Shown piece after piece: positions 24,446 to 36,512 of a DNA stretch of 64,000 nucleotides. The position numbers were made by a program, and so were the translations under genes. The DNA is taken from the NCBI GenBank assembly GCA_021496505.1, contig CP053031.1, forward strand, positions 1,302,001-1,366,000, written 5' to 3'. Position 1 is the stretch's first letter, and every line of letters begins with the position of its first letter. This DNA is from Thermoleophilia bacterium SCSIO 60948 (GTDB lineage: Bacteria > Actinomycetota > Thermoleophilia > Solirubrobacterales > 70-9). The notes under the pieces are model-generated. The model was not told the origin of the DNA. It searched no databases and saw only the letters and a list, made by a program, of their open reading frames with translations.

Positions 24446-24995
24446 CAACGCACCGCCACCGTCGGGCGGACCCGCAGCGTGCCACCGACCCTGTCGTGCC
24501 TGTCGGCGCTGATCGCGTCGGCGAGGGCGCTGTCCCAACCGAGCTCTCGCCATCGCGCCCGGATCTGCGGATCCAGGACCTTGTCGGCGACGAGACCACA
24601 GGCCGGGACCACCGCGATCACCCGCTCGCCGACGAGCCCTGGGCCGAACCGCTGCGGGGCGCCGGCGACGCACGCGTCGGCGAGGACCCGGTCGATGCTG
24701 AGGACGCGGGCCAGACTCGCGAGCGTCGCGGTCAGCTGCCAGACCGCATGGCCTCCGCAGTCGCGGATTGCGGCGGTCAGCTCGGCATCCGGGCGCCCGC
24801 GCACGACGACGACGTCGCCCGGTCGCGGCCTGACTCGCATGAGCACCTTCTCGATGTCGTCGCCGCGGGCGGGCTTCAAGGTCATGCGGATGGTGTGTCC
24901 GGCGAGCCGGTCGTCCATCCGGGCACAGGCCCGGTCGAAGCTCCGCACCTGCCCGGCCGTCCTCGGGACCCTGAACCGCTCGACCTCGACGCTCA

Positions 24996-24996
<1 letters not shown>
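24445..24996 (-). CDS. unknown protein coupled to clpB
   Basis: 183 residues, soluble, no signal peptide or membrane helix. I do not recognise it. Predicted order: a basic helix near 18-30 (VRSFDRACARMDD), beta-rich RMTLKPARGDDIEKVLMRVRPRPGDVVVVRG, a helical region AAIRDCGGHAVWQLTATLASLARVLS, and the end ARWRELGWDSALADAISADRHDRVGG. Four isolated cysteines, no zinc motif. Both ends are one-base TGATG overlaps, with clpB upstream and the zinc finger gene downstream. This tight placement suggests it works with the disaggregase or the zinc finger protein. Confidence 0.75.
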
Positions 24997-27628
<2,632 letters not shown>

Positions 27629-27647
<19 letters not shown>

Positions 27648-27883
27648 CGCCTCGTCTCCAATCGTTCGATCCGCGCCAGTAGGTCGGTCGCGAGAATCGC
27701 TCCCGCGTAGTTGAGTCCGAGGTCGCGCCGCAGCCTCGTGATCCGCGCGAGGCGCGCCGCCGCGTGCCAGGCCTGTGCGTCGACCGCGCCCATGCGAAGC
27801 AGCCGGCGCACGAGGTCCGGATGCAGGCCGGCTCTCCGCGCCAGGTCATCGACGTCCACGAGGACGAGGGTCGTGCCGGTCAT
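27629..27883 (-). CDS. CbpM/MerR-like chaperone modulator
   Basis: 84 residues with a MerR-like helix-turn-helix start ([28 protein letters not shown]) and a second helical part ([34 protein letters not shown]). This is the pattern of CbpM, which binds and inhibits the J domain of CbpA, and it also resembles HspR, the repressor of dnaK operons. I favour CbpM because the DnaJ here is of the CbpA type and the [12 protein letters not shown] segment fits. ATG at 27883 overlaps the dnaJ stop (ATGA); the 3' end runs into clpB. Confidence 0.78.
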
Positions 27884-28794
27884 CGCCATCCCGCTCTCGG
27901 GTTGAAGCTCGACACCGAGGCGAGCTCTTCGAAGATTCGCTGCTCGTCCCGGCTCGGGTCCCTCGGCACCTTGACCGAGACGTTCGCGTAGAGGTCGCCG
28001 CCGGGCATCCCCTCGCCCCTGAGCCGCAGTCGTCGCCCGCTCGAGGATCCGGCGGGCAACCTCAGTTTGGCGACGCCGTCCAGGGTCGGCACCTCGACGG
28101 TCGTGCCGAGCGCCGCCTCCGAGGGTGTCACCGGGAGCTCGAGGTGCAGGTCGTCGCCCTCGCGGCGAAAGCGGGGGTGGGGCTTGAGCCGCACCCGCAG
28201 CAGCAGGTCGCCCGCCGGGCCGGTCCCGGGGCCCTGCGTTCCCTCGCCGGCGAGGCGGATCAACTGGCCGTCGCGGACGCCGGCCGGGATCCTGACGTCG
28301 TAGGAGCGCCCGTCGCCGAGCGTCAGCTTGCGCGAGCCGCCACGCGCGGCCTCTTCCAGGGTCAGTTCGAGGGTCGCCTCCTGATCGGCGCCACGAGTCG
28401 AGTAGCCGTCGAATCCACTCGCGCCGCCGCCGCCGCGGCCGCGCCGGGAGAAGAAGCTCTCGAAGAAGTCGCTGAAGTCGGCTCCCCCGAAGTCGAACCC
28501 GACGTCGCGGTAGCTCGCGCCGTCGCCGAAGCCCCCGAACCCCGAGGTGCCGGAGACGTCGTCGCCGGCGCGCCAGTTCGCGCCGAGGCGGTCGTAGCGC
28601 TCGCGCTTCTCGGGGTCGCGCAGGACCTCGTAGGCCTCGGAGACCTCCTTGAACCGGTCCTCGGCGTCCGGATCGGAGTTGACGTCGGGGTGATACGTGC
28701 GCGCCAGCCTGCGGTAGGCGGCGCGGACGTCGTCGGCGCTCGCTTCGCGCGGGACCCCCAAGGCCTCGTAGTAGTCGCGGTAGCCGACGGCCAA
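27880..28794 (-). CDS. DnaJ-family co-chaperone without zinc domain (CbpA type)
   Basis: 304 residues. J domain at residues 6-70 with the HPD motif in [10 protein letters not shown] and [18 protein letters not shown] Gly/Phe-rich linker ([21 protein letters not shown]) follows, then two C-terminal substrate-binding beta domains ([48 protein letters not shown]). The four CxxCxGxG zinc repeats of classical DnaJ are absent. The start is TTG at 28794, directly after the grpE stop, with GAGGG upstream. It stimulates DnaK ATP hydrolysis. Confidence 0.9.
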   Translation of the reverse strand: MAVGYRDYYEALGVPREASADDVRAAYRRLARTYHPDVNSDPDAEDRFKEVSEAYEVLRDPEKRERYDRLGANWRAGDDVSGTSGFGGFGDGASYRDVGFDFGGADFSDFFESFFSRRGRGGGGASGFDGYSTRGADQEATLELTLEEAARGGSRKLTLGDGRSYDVRIPAGVRDGQLIRLAGEGTQGPGTGPAGDLLLRVRLKPHPRFRREGDDLHLELPVTPSEAALGTTVEVPTLDGVAKLRLPAGSSSGRRLRLRGEGMPGGDLYANVSVKVPRDPSRDEQRIFEELASVSSFNPRAGWR

Positions 28795-29340
28795 TCAACC
28801 CTCACGCTCCCCCGGCCCGCTCGTGGGTGGCTGCCGCACGACGATGACCTGAGCCGGTCGCAGCACCTGAGACCCCGCCGCGTAGCCCGACCGGGCCACC
28901 TCGACCACGGACCGGTCGCGGCCCTCGGAGGTCTCGCGAACCCCGACGGCCTCGTGGCGCTCCGGGTCGAACCGTTCGCCGATCTCGCCGAAACGGTGGA
29001 TCCCGTGGCGGTCGAGGACGGTCTGCATCTGCTCGATCAGACGCCGGTAGCCCTCGGTCTCGGGGCTCTCGGGCTCGGCGACCCGAAGCGCCCGCTCGAC
29101 GCTGTCGATCACCTCGAGCCAGTCGCGGACGATCGCGTCGCGCGCCTCGCCGACCCTGCGCGCGATCTCGCGCTCCGTCCGCTTGCGGAGGTTCTCCAGA
29201 TCGGCCCGGGCTCGCTTGAACCGGTCTTCGGCCTCGGCCAGTTCGGCCTCGAGGTCACGTTCGCGATCGCCCTCGGGCTCGCCCTCGCGCTCCGGAGCCT
29301 CGACCGCGCCGTCCTCCTCACTCGCGTGTGAATTCGGCAT
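28795..29340 (-). CDS. grpE: nucleotide exchange factor GrpE
   Basis: 181 residues. An acidic N-terminal stretch precedes a long coiled coil (about residues 30-75, [30 protein letters not shown]) and the C-terminal beta domain with [19 protein letters not shown] and [22 protein letters not shown]. It releases ADP from DnaK. The ATG at 29340 lies inside the dnaK 3' end (23-base overlap) and the stop abuts dnaJ, showing tight coupling of the chaperone genes. Confidence 0.95.
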   Translation of the reverse strand: MPNSHASEEDGAVEAPEREGEPEGDRERDLEAELAEAEDRFKRARADLENLRKRTEREIARRVGEARDAIVRDWLEVIDSVERALRVAEPESPETEGYRRLIEQMQTVLDRHGIHRFGEIGERFDPERHEAVGVRETSEGRDRSVVEVARSGYAAGSQVLRPAQVIVVRQPPTSGPGEREG

Positions 29341-31231
29341 CGACGACCTCCTCGTCAGCCGTCTGGGAGCCGCCGTCGGCACCGGCGCCGTTGCCCGCAC
29401 CGTTGGAGTTGCCGCCGACGGCGCCCGCCGGAGCGGAGGCGGCGGCGTTCAGCGACTGGATCACCTGCTGGAGATCCGCGGCGAGCGGACGGACGCGATC
29501 GAGGCCCTCCTCCGCCTCGATGGCGGCGCGGGCGTCGGCGACGAGCTGGTCGGCGCGCGCCTTCTCGTGAACCGGGACGCTCTCGCCGAGGTCGGCGACG
29601 AGCTGCTCGGCCTGGTATGCGAGCGAGTCGAGCTCGTTGCGCGCGTCGATCTCCTCGCGGCGCCGCCGGTCCTCGTCGGAGTGCTCCTCGGCGTCGCGCA
29701 CCATCCGCTCGATCTCGCCCTCATCGAGGTTGGTCGTCTCGGTGATCGTCACCGTCTGCTCCTTGCCGCTCTGCGTATCTCGCGCCGAGACGTTGAGGAT
29801 CCCGTTCGCGTCGATGTCGAACGTCACCTCGATCTGCGGCACGCCGCGCGGGGCGGGGGGGATGCCCTCGAGCCGGAACCGGGCGAGCTGGCGGTTGTCC
29901 CGTGCGAGCTCGCGCTCGCCCTGGAGGACGACGACGTCGACCGCGGTCTGGTTGTCCTCGGCGGTCGAGAACGTCTCCGTGCGACGAGCGGGGATCGTGG
30001 TGTTGCGCTCGATGATCTTCGTCATCACGCCGCCCATCGTCTCCAGCCCGAGCGACAGCGGTGTCACGTCGAGCAGGACGACGTCCTCGACCTCGCCCTT
30101 GAGCACGCCGGCCTGGAGCGCGGCTCCGATCGCGACGACCTCGTCGGGGTTGACGGTCTGGTTCGGCTCCTGTCCGCCGGTCAGCTTGCGGACCAGGTTC
30201 TGAACCGCGGGGATCCGGGTCGAGCCACCGACCAGGATCACGTCGTCGATGTCGTCGGCGGTCAGCTTCGCGTCCGCGAGGGCGGCCTCGACCGGGCCGC
30301 GGCAGCGCTCGATCAGATCCGCCGTCAGCTGCTCGAACTTCGCCCGCGTCAGCGTCGTGTTCAGATGCTTGGGACCGGCCGCGTCGGCGGTGATGAACGG
30401 CAGGCTGATCTGCGTCGACGTCGTCGAGGAGAGCTCCACCTTGCCGCGCTCGGCGGCCTCGTAGAGGCGCTGGAGCGCCTGCGGATCCGTCCGCAGGTCG
30501 ATCCCCTCGTTGTTCTTGAACTCATCGGCGAGGTGATCGACGATCCGCTTGTCGAAATCGTCGCCGCCGAGGTGACCGTCGCCATTCGACGCGCGGACCT
30601 CGATGACACCGTCGCCGACGTCGAGCAGCGAGACGTCGAAGGTGCCGCCTCCGAGGTCGAAGACGAGCACGGTCTCCTGCCCCTTCTTGTCGAGTCCGTA
30701 GGCGAGCGCCGCCGCGGTCGGCTCGTTGATGATCCGCAGGACCTCGAGGCCGGCGATCTTGCCGGCGTCCTTGGTCGCCTGGCGCTGGGCGTCGTTGAAG
30801 TAGGCGGGGACGGTGATGACGGCCTCGGTGACCTTCTCGCCCAGGAACTTCGCCGCGTCGCCGGCGAGCTTGCGCAGCACGAGAGCCGAGATCTCCTCCG
30901 GAGCGTGCTGCTTGCCGCGAACCTCGAAGCGAACCGCGGCGCCGGGACCCTCGACGACCCGGTAGGTGACGATCTTCGCCTCCTCGTCGACCTCGCCCCA
31001 CTTGCGCCCGATGAAGCGCTTGGCGGAATAGACGGTCGCTTCCGGGTTGAGGATCGCCTGACGCTTGGCGACCTGCCCGACGAGCCGCTCACCGTCCTCG
31101 GTGAACGCGACGACCGATGGCGTCGTGCGGGAGCCTTCCGAGCTCGGGATCACCTCCGCCTGGCCGCCCTCCATCGTTGCCGCGACGACCGAATTGGTCG
31201 TTCCGAGATCGATTCCTACGGCCTTCGCCAT
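29318..31231 (-). CDS. dnaK: molecular chaperone DnaK (Hsp70)
   Basis: 637 residues. Hsp70 signatures are complete: [14 protein letters not shown] at the start, [15 protein letters not shown] in the middle and [18 protein letters not shown] later. The substrate-binding domain starts near [14 protein letters not shown], and the C-terminal lid ends with a Gly/Asn/Ala-rich linker and acidic tail [11 protein letters not shown] at 31231 has GAGGAG upstream, so unlike many genes here this mRNA carries a leader. It is first in a seven-gene run reaching 24179. Confidence 0.98.
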   Translation of the reverse strand: MAKAVGIDLGTTNSVVAATMEGGQAEVIPSSEGSRTTPSVVAFTEDGERLVGQVAKRQAILNPEATVYSAKRFIGRKWGEVDEEAKIVTYRVVEGPGAAVRFEVRGKQHAPEEISALVLRKLAGDAAKFLGEKVTEAVITVPAYFNDAQRQATKDAGKIAGLEVLRIINEPTAAALAYGLDKKGQETVLVFDLGGGTFDVSLLDVGDGVIEVRASNGDGHLGGDDFDKRIVDHLADEFKNNEGIDLRTDPQALQRLYEAAERGKVELSSTTSTQISLPFITADAAGPKHLNTTLTRAKFEQLTADLIERCRGPVEAALADAKLTADDIDDVILVGGSTRIPAVQNLVRKLTGGQEPNQTVNPDEVVAIGAALQAGVLKGEVEDVVLLDVTPLSLGLETMGGVMTKIIERNTTIPARRTETFSTAEDNQTAVDVVVLQGERELARDNRQLARFRLEGIPPAPRGVPQIEVTFDIDANGILNVSARDTQSGKEQTVTITETTNLDEGEIERMVRDAEEHSDEDRRRREEIDARNELDSLAYQAEQLVADLGESVPVHEKARADQLVADARAAIEAEEGLDRVRPLAADLQQVIQSLNAAASAPAGAVGGNSNGAGNGAGADGGSQTADEEVVDAEFTRE

Positions 31232-31271
31232 CGTTCGCTCCTCGTGTCGGCTTGGTGCGCTCCGACCCTTG

Positions 31272-31299
31272 CCGTTAGGGCGCCGGCGGAGATGTTCAA
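31272..31299 (-). promoter_or_regulatory. dnaK promoter (-35 TTGAAC, -10 TAACGG)
   Basis: On the minus strand TTGAAC (31299-31294) and TAACGG (31277-31272) are separated by 16 bases, about 40 bases upstream of the dnaK start. I find neither a CIRCE element nor a complete HAIR (HspR) repeat nearby, so stress control of this promoter is not explained by those sites. Confidence 0.55.
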
Positions 31300-31411
31300 G
31301 TGAGAGCGACGACGAGGTGTTCCCGCGGGCGGCCACTCCGGCCCAGCGACAGGGCGGTCCGGAGGCGTCGCTACGATTCCGATCCGAGTTTCGGGCCGGG
31401 GGATCTGCGAG

Positions 31412-32368
31412 ATGGCGACGAGCGCAGGGCAGAGGGTCGAGGACGGAGCGAGTCGCGTCGCGCCCGCTTCTGCGCGCGCGCGCACGCCGGAGTTGCGCCA
31501 GATGCGCTACCTCGTCGAGGTCGCCGACGCAGGTCAGCTGACGGCCGCCGCCCGTCGCATGGGGGTGGCTCAGCCGACGCTCTCGCAGGCGCTCGTCCAG
31601 CTCGAGGAGCAACTCGGCGTCGCGCTGCTCGAGCGCCGTCCGCGCGGCGTCGCGCTCACCGAGGTCGGGGAGCGTTTCGTCGAGCGCTGCCGCCGGGTCC
31701 TGATCGCCGCCGACGAGGCGGCGGCCGACGCGCGGGCGATGCGCCGCGCTCGCTCGCGGCAGCTGGTGATCGGACGGGACTCGCTGCAGCCCAACGGGTG
31801 GAGTCAGCTGTTCTTCCGACTGCACCGCGAGCGCCCCGAGATCGAGGTCTCGTGGGCGACTCTCGAGTTCCCCCGCGCAGGTGTCTCGCCTCTCGAGCAC
31901 ACCGATGTCGCGCTGCTGACCGAGCCGCCCGCGCACCCGGGCGTCTGTGAGCTCGAGCTCGGAACACAGGCGAGGGTGGCGTTGCTATCGGCGCGGCACC
32001 GGCTCGCGGCTCGCGACTCGGTGGCGGTGGAAGAGATCCTCGATGAGGTGTTCGTCGGCTGCGATCCGGCGATGGATCCGCGCTGGAGGGCGTTCTGGTT
32101 CCTCGACTCCGAACGCGGTGGTCCCGCTCGACTCAGCAGGGACCGGGTGAGGACGGTGCAGGAGGCGATCGAGGCCATCGGTGCCGGCTGGGCGATCGGC
32201 ACGTCACCGGAACCGCTGGCGTCCGCGCTCACTCACCCCGGCGTGGTCGCCGTCCCGCTCACGGGTGCGCGCCCGGCCGCGGTGAAGCTGGTCTGGAATG
32301 CCGAGACCGACAACCCGTCCGTCGAGCTGCTGGTCTCGCTGGCCACCGAGCTGGCCCGCGACGCCTGA
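31412..32368 (+). CDS. LysR-family transcriptional regulator
   Basis: 318 residues. The winged HTH lies around residues 30-90 ([48 protein letters not shown]), with a 25-30 residue lead before it that is longer than usual, so translation could start later (ATG at 31502). The rest is the two-lobe effector domain ([33 protein letters not shown]). The inducer is unknown. It is divergent from dnaK and followed by a sigma factor gene after 111 bases; it could act on either, but no half-site pattern was clear. Confidence 0.9.
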   Translation: MATSAGQRVEDGASRVAPASARARTPELRQMRYLVEVADAGQLTAAARRMGVAQPTLSQALVQLEEQLGVALLERRPRGVALTEVGERFVERCRRVLIAADEAAADARAMRRARSRQLVIGRDSLQPNGWSQLFFRLHRERPEIEVSWATLEFPRAGVSPLEHTDVALLTEPPAHPGVCELELGTQARVALLSARHRLAARDSVAVEEILDEVFVGCDPAMDPRWRAFWFLDSERGGPARLSRDRVRTVQEAIEAIGAGWAIGTSPEPLASALTHPGVVAVPLTGARPAAVKLVWNAETDNPSVELLVSLATELARDA

Positions 32369-32398
32369 CCCCTACGGCCCACCGCTCCGGCAACATCA

Positions 32399-32426
32399 TT
32401 GACCGCTCGAGATATAGCGGTAGCCT
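32399..32426 (+). promoter_or_regulatory. promoter with inverted repeat for the SigB-like gene
   Basis: TTGACC (-35, 32399-32404) and TAGCCT (-10, 32421-32426) are 16 bases apart. ACCGCT at 32402-32407 and AGCGGT at 32416-32421 form a perfect 6-base inverted repeat around the spacer, so a bound regulator would cover both promoter boxes. The surrounding stretch is unusually AT-rich. The start codon is 54 bases downstream. Confidence 0.55.
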
Positions 32427-32479
32427 ATCGATCACTTCATGATTTCTAATAGAGCCGGCTGAGGGGGGAGACGAGCGGC

Positions 32480-33343
32480 GTGCAGCACAGCGCCGCCACA
32501 CCCGCGATGACCGGCTCCGATGCTCCCTTCGATCGTTATCGGCGTCCAGGTCAGACGGCGTGCCGATGGCGCGGTCTCTCGGCCGATCAGGAGCGTGATC
32601 TCGTGGTCGCCTCGCAGTCGGGTGAGTGCGAGCCTCGCCGGCGGCTGGTCGAGGCCTTCATGCCGTCGATCGGCGGCGTCGCCCGACGCTACGTCCACGC
32701 CCCGGGCGTCGAGCGCCAAGAGCTGCTGCAGGAGGGCGTGGTCGGGCTGCTGCAGGCGGCCGGCCGCTACGACCCCGAGATGGGCACGCCGTTCTGGGGC
32801 TATGCGTGCTGGTGGGTACGCCAGGCGATGCAGCAGCTCGTTTCCGAGATGACGCGTCCGATCGTGCTGTCGGACCGCGGTGTGCGGCGTCTGGCGCAGA
32901 TCAAGCGCGCCCGTCAGGTCCACGTCCAGGAGCGGGGTGGGGAGCCGACCTCGACCGACCTCGCCGAGGCGACGGGTCTCGGCCGGCTGCAGGTCGAGGA
33001 CCTGCTCGCCGTCGAGGCACGTCCTCGCAGTCTCGAGGAACCCGCCGGCGGCGAGACGGATGCGGCGGAGACGGTCGGCGACAGGGTCGCCGACCCGGAC
33101 GCCGAGGCGGAGTACGGCCGGGTCGCCGACCGAATGGAGATCGCGGCCATATCCGGGCTCACGACGGACCTCGAGGCACGTGAGCGGGCGATCGTCCAGG
33201 CCCACTACGGCCTCGGCCGCGAAACCCAGACCCTGAAGCAGATCGCCGAGGGGCTGACCTTGAGCGTCGAGCGCGTACGCCAGATCGAGGTCGAGGCGCT
33301 GGGCAAGATCCGCGACATCGCCACGACCCCGGCGTTGCACTGA
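32480..33343 (+). CDS. RNA polymerase sigma factor, group 2 (SigB/RpoS-like)
   Basis: 287 residues. Region 2 has LVEAFMPSIGGVARRYV, ELLQEGVVGLLQAAGRYDPEMGTPFWGYACWWVRQAMQQLV, close to the primary-sigma -10 recognition helix but with several substitutions (for example FWGYACWWV). Region 3 contains IVLSDRGVRRLAQIKRA, and region 4 holds ERAIVQAHYGLGRETQTLKQIAEGLTLSVERVRQIEVEALGKIR. It lacks the N-terminal region 1.1 of the main sigma factor. GTG at 32480 with GGGGGGAG upstream. A role as alternative, stress or stationary-phase sigma is the likely reading. Confidence 0.9.
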   Translation: MQHSAATPAMTGSDAPFDRYRRPGQTACRWRGLSADQERDLVVASQSGECEPRRRLVEAFMPSIGGVARRYVHAPGVERQELLQEGVVGLLQAAGRYDPEMGTPFWGYACWWVRQAMQQLVSEMTRPIVLSDRGVRRLAQIKRARQVHVQERGGEPTSTDLAEATGLGRLQVEDLLAVEARPRSLEEPAGGETDAAETVGDRVADPDAEAEYGRVADRMEIAAISGLTTDLEARERAIVQAHYGLGRETQTLKQIAEGLTLSVERVRQIEVEALGKIRDIATTPALH

Positions 33344-33406
33344 GCGAGGCGGAGCGCTATGGCCGAGGACTCTTCGGGCGGAGCCTGACGGGCACCGGCG
33401 GGGTGC

Positions 33407-33937
33407 TCAGGGCAGGCCTCCCGGTGTCGGTCTGGTGATCGGCCGGCGTGCCGCCACGAACCTCCCGGCCCCGATCACGAAGGCCGCCCCGATCAGCCCG
33501 AAGCAGAGCTCTGCCCATGCCCAGGCACCGCCGGCGAGGTTCAAGCCGAAGGCGGCGTCGAGCGACCACTCGCCAGGGCCGACCGCGGTCAGCGCGAAGA
33601 GGCCAGCGACGAGTACGAGGTTGTACTCGTAGCCACCCTCACTGACCCAGATTCCCGCTTCGCGGTGCGCCGTGATCGCAGCCGTCAACAGCACCGCGGT
33701 CAGCAGGCCCGCACCGAGCGGGGTCAGCAGGCCGAAGGCGATCAGCAATCCGCCCGCGACCTCGGTGAGGCCGGCGGCGATCGCCATCGGGCGCCCCGGC
33801 GCGAGGCCGAGCGACTCGAAGAACTGCCCGGTGCCGACGGGGCCATGACCGCCGACCCAGCCGAAGAGCTTCTGGACTCCATGGCCGGCGAGCAGCAGCC
33901 CGACGGCGAGTCGGATCACGAGTAGGCCTAGCTCCAT
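33407..33937 (-). CDS. DoxX family membrane protein
   Basis: 176 residues with four hydrophobic segments. The start MELGLLVIRLAVGLLLAGHGVQKLFGWVGGHG is the DoxX signature (helix, GHG, KLFG), and AIAAGLTEVAGGLLIAFGLLTPLGAGLLTAVL is the second block. DoxX proteins are linked to redox and sulfur stress in some actinobacteria, but the biochemical role is loose. ATG at 33937 has GAGAGGA upstream. Convergent with the sigma factor gene, about 63 bases apart. Confidence 0.9.
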   Translation of the reverse strand: MELGLLVIRLAVGLLLAGHGVQKLFGWVGGHGPVGTGQFFESLGLAPGRPMAIAAGLTEVAGGLLIAFGLLTPLGAGLLTAVLLTAAITAHREAGIWVSEGGYEYNLVLVAGLFALTAVGPGEWSLDAAFGLNLAGGAWAWAELCFGLIGAAFVIGAGRFVAARRPITRPTPGGLP

Positions 33938-34081
33938 CTTCGCTTCCTCTCACGCGAAACGGTGGTCGGTCGGCGACGGGCGCGGCCATACCGGACAGTC
34001 GGCCGGGTCGGGTAGGACGCCGGCCCGGACAGCTCGATCAGCAGTGCGCCACGGCTTGCAGTAGGTCGTGGCGCCGCGGCG

Positions 34082-35197
34082 TCAAGTCGGGTCCCCGGGA
34101 GGTGCCGAGACCGCCGCGTCGTCGGACTCGTCGCGCCGCGCATAGGCGGCCTCGCGGATCGCGGCGTCGCTCTCGAGGCCGGCCCCGAGGGCGCCGCCGA
34201 CAGTGGCCAGCGAGCTCATGAACCAGCTCAGGGTGAGATAGTCGCCGACGTCCGCCTGCGAACCGAGCGTGTCCGAGAATGCCTGCGGAGTGACGACGAG
34301 AGCCGTCGTGGCCAGCGCGATCACCCAGAGGGCCAGGTAGAGCGAGAGGATCCCTATCGCGACGGTGAGACTGCTCGCGGCGTTGAACAGCAACACCTGA
34401 TCTCGAGCCTGCCCGTGGCGCCCGGTCCGCCAGAGCCCGTGGACGACGATCAAGGACGCCGTCGTCAGACCGATCGACAAGACCATCAGGATCACGAGCC
34501 GCAGCGAACCGATGGTCTCCGACAGCCGCCAGATGTCGACCGTCACGGCGGCGAAGGCGAGCGTCGCGAAGGCGGCGATCAGCGCCCGGTAGAGGCGCGC
34601 CGCCAGACGCCACGGATGGTTCGCGCGCACCATCCCGCCTAGCAGCCGCAGGCGACCGCCGCTGATCAGCGCGGCGAGACCCGTCGGGCCCGTCTCCGGG
34701 TTCTCGTCAGCTAGCTCGGAGAGCTCGATCAACCGCCGGCGCATCCGAGGTTGGCCCTCGCGAGGCGCGGGTTCGCGGCCGTCGCCGAGCAGGATCGCGA
34801 GCAGTTCGATCGCGGTCTCCAGCACCCGGCGCTGGACCCGCGCCGGACCCAGCGCGGGGACCGAGATCACGGCGAGGCGATGGGTGGGACTCGCGTGCCC
34901 GGCGATCGTCCGGCGACCGATCCGCAGCGGCAGATCCGTGAGGCAGATCGCCAGCTCCCAGTCCTCGCTCATCAGTCGCCCATGCGCGGCGTCGACGAGC
35001 TCGGTCGTCGGGGCCGGGGGTTCGACCAGTCCATCGTTGAGGACCGGGACCGCCCAGTCCCCGTCGGGATAGAGCTCCGCCAGCTCGCCGGCCAGCTTCT
35101 CGGAGACGGCGTCGGCCACCTCGCTCGCCAGTCCCGGCGCGGCGATCAGCCCGACCGCGATCCGCGGCCTCGACTCCTGGTTCCGGCGCCCGGTCAC
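34082..35197 (-). CDS. unknown membrane protein with soluble N-terminal domain
   Basis: 371 residues. The first 165 residues are soluble with an alpha/beta look (RIAVGLIAAPGLASEVADAVSEKLAGEL, WELAICLTDLPLRIGRRTIAGHASPTHRLAVISVPALG). Then come a charged linker and four to five membrane helices (ALIAAFATLAFAAVTVDIWRL, LVILMVLSIGLTTASLIVVHGLW, ASSLTVAIGILSLYLALWVIALATTALVV, YLTLSWFMSSLATVGGALGAGL). I do not recognise it. GTG at 35197 is chosen because GGAGGG lies about 12 bases upstream; the frame stays open to 35380 but that part looks non-coding. Neighbours give no clue. Confidence 0.75.
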   Translation of the reverse strand: MTGRRNQESRPRIAVGLIAAPGLASEVADAVSEKLAGELAELYPDGDWAVPVLNDGLVEPPAPTTELVDAAHGRLMSEDWELAICLTDLPLRIGRRTIAGHASPTHRLAVISVPALGPARVQRRVLETAIELLAILLGDGREPAPREGQPRMRRRLIELSELADENPETGPTGLAALISGGRLRLLGGMVRANHPWRLAARLYRALIAAFATLAFAAVTVDIWRLSETIGSLRLVILMVLSIGLTTASLIVVHGLWRTGRHGQARDQVLLFNAASSLTVAIGILSLYLALWVIALATTALVVTPQAFSDTLGSQADVGDYLTLSWFMSSLATVGGALGAGLESDAAIREAAYARRDESDDAAVSAPPGDPT

Positions 35198-35442
35198 GCC
35201 CGACGCCCGCCCTCCGAGCGCCGCCGAGCTCGCCGTGGCGCAGACCGAGTTGTCCTCGACTTCTCCTCCATCGCGCCCTCGCCGCTCCTCGCCGCATCTC
35301 GGTTCGCGTCGGCGCACGCCGCAGCGTGCTCCCCGCGCCGACTCCACCGTCGACCATAGGCCCCCGGCCGCGCCCGACAAGGAACGCCGGCGAAGGCGAA
35401 AGCGACCCGGTCCGCAGCGCGGGCGGGACGCTTTGGCCCGGA

Positions 35443-35448
35443 TACGCT
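35443..35448 (+). promoter_or_regulatory. -10 box (TACGCT) for tRNA-Cys
   Basis: TACGCT ends 10 bases before the first base of tRNA-Cys, the same spacing as for tRNA-Val. Confidence 0.5.
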
Positions 35449-35458
35449 TGCCGCCTCT

Positions 35459-35529
35459 GGCGCCTTGGCGGAGTGGTTACGCAGCGGCCTGCAAAGCCGT
35501 TTACGCCGGTTCGATTCCGGCAGGCGCCT
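35459..35529 (+). tRNA. tRNA-Cys (anticodon GCA)
   Basis: Acceptor GGCGCCT pairs with AGGCGCC, discriminator U. Anticodon loop reads CTGCAAA with anticodon GCA, T arm GCCGG-TTCGATT-CCGGC is perfect. 71 bases, no encoded CCA. A protein-coding start follows only 9 bases after the 3' end. Confidence 0.95.
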
Positions 35530-35538
35530 CTGATTCCG

Positions 35539-36492
35539 GTGCGGCTTCGAACCCAGCGTGCCCGTGACCCGGGTCGAGGACACCGCGCCGCCGGCCGGGC
35601 TGCGATCGTCGTTGCAGCCCTGCTCGCGGCGACGGTGACGGGCTGCGACCTCGACTCCGGCGAGGACGGTTACCCCTCGGCGATCCCGGGGACCGGTGCG
35701 GTCCTCGCCGAGGACCTGGCGCGAGAACCGGACGCGACGGTCGTGTGGGGGAACGTCAACCCAGATCCGGACGACCTGGCCGGTGAGCCGGTCGAGACGC
35801 TGACGAGCGACGGGGACCCCCACCGCCTGGTCGACGGATCCTCGAACGGCAGCTTCAGGCGAATCACGATCAGCGACGGGGACCGGGCCGACGGCGATCC
35901 GCTCACGCGCGAGCGCCTCCACGTCGGCGCCAAGAGCCTCGCGCGCGGCGCCGACTACCCGGGCTTCTATCCGTTCGGCGAGGGTGGCGCCGAGGGCTCC
36001 GTGATCCTCTACCTGTCGTTCCGGTTGCAGCCGCAGTCCCCGGACTTCCCAGCCCAGACGGGCGCCGGTTCGAAGACCCAGATCTGGCAGCTGATCCACG
36101 ACGCCCCCTGCGCCCAGCCGCCGCGGGTCGCGATGGACGAGCGAGCGGGGAATGAGGTCGCTCTGACTCTGAGCGAGGGGGACGAGGGCGGAGAGACCGT
36201 GCTGTGGAGCGAGCCCGTCGCGCGCGACGTGTGGCACCGGGTCGCGGTTCGCATGCAGCTCTCCGACGACCCGGACGAGGGCTCGATCGAGCTCTTCGGG
36301 GACGTCGGTCCGGGCGGTGGGATGTATCCGCTGATGGACGGTCCGATTACGACGAACACCCTGCGCGGCGACGAGTGTCTTCTCGATGGAGTCCCGCGCG
36401 CAAGCCTGTTCATCGGCCGCTACCAGGACTCGAGCGTCGGCGCCAGCTATGTCGACATCGCCAATGTGCAGCTGACGCGCTGGGAGCGTTGA
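35539..36492 (+). CDS. exported lipoprotein with concanavalin-like lyase fold (heparin-lyase-I-like)
   Basis: 317 residues. The basic start, hydrophobic AAIVVAALLAATVTGC and the lipobox VTGC mark a lipoprotein signal. The mature part is a beta-rich domain: RLVDGSSNGSFRRITISDGD, ERLHVGAKSLA, GSVILYLSFRLQP, QIWQLIHD, DVWHRVAVRMQLS, GSIELFGD, SLFIGRYQD. The order resembles polysaccharide lyases of the heparin lyase I and PL20 type, but I cannot confirm catalytic residues. GTG at 35539 starts 9 bases after tRNA-Cys, so both may share a primary transcript. Confidence 0.72.
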   Translation: MRLRTQRARDPGRGHRAAGRAAIVVAALLAATVTGCDLDSGEDGYPSAIPGTGAVLAEDLAREPDATVVWGNVNPDPDDLAGEPVETLTSDGDPHRLVDGSSNGSFRRITISDGDRADGDPLTRERLHVGAKSLARGADYPGFYPFGEGGAEGSVILYLSFRLQPQSPDFPAQTGAGSKTQIWQLIHDAPCAQPPRVAMDERAGNEVALTLSEGDEGGETVLWSEPVARDVWHRVAVRMQLSDDPDEGSIELFGDVGPGGGMYPLMDGPITTNTLRGDECLLDGVPRASLFIGRYQDSSVGASYVDIANVQLTRWER

Positions 36493-36512
36493 GCGGGCGA
36501 GTTTTCGTCGGC

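Noticed and set aside
29183-31303. 706-codon plus-strand open frame opposite dnaK
   Set aside because: Antisense shadow of DnaK with no recognisable domain.
31232-31411. CIRCE or HAIR heat-shock operator before dnaK
   Set aside because: Only a single CTTGAA-like half is seen (part of the -35). No second arm is present at the right distance.
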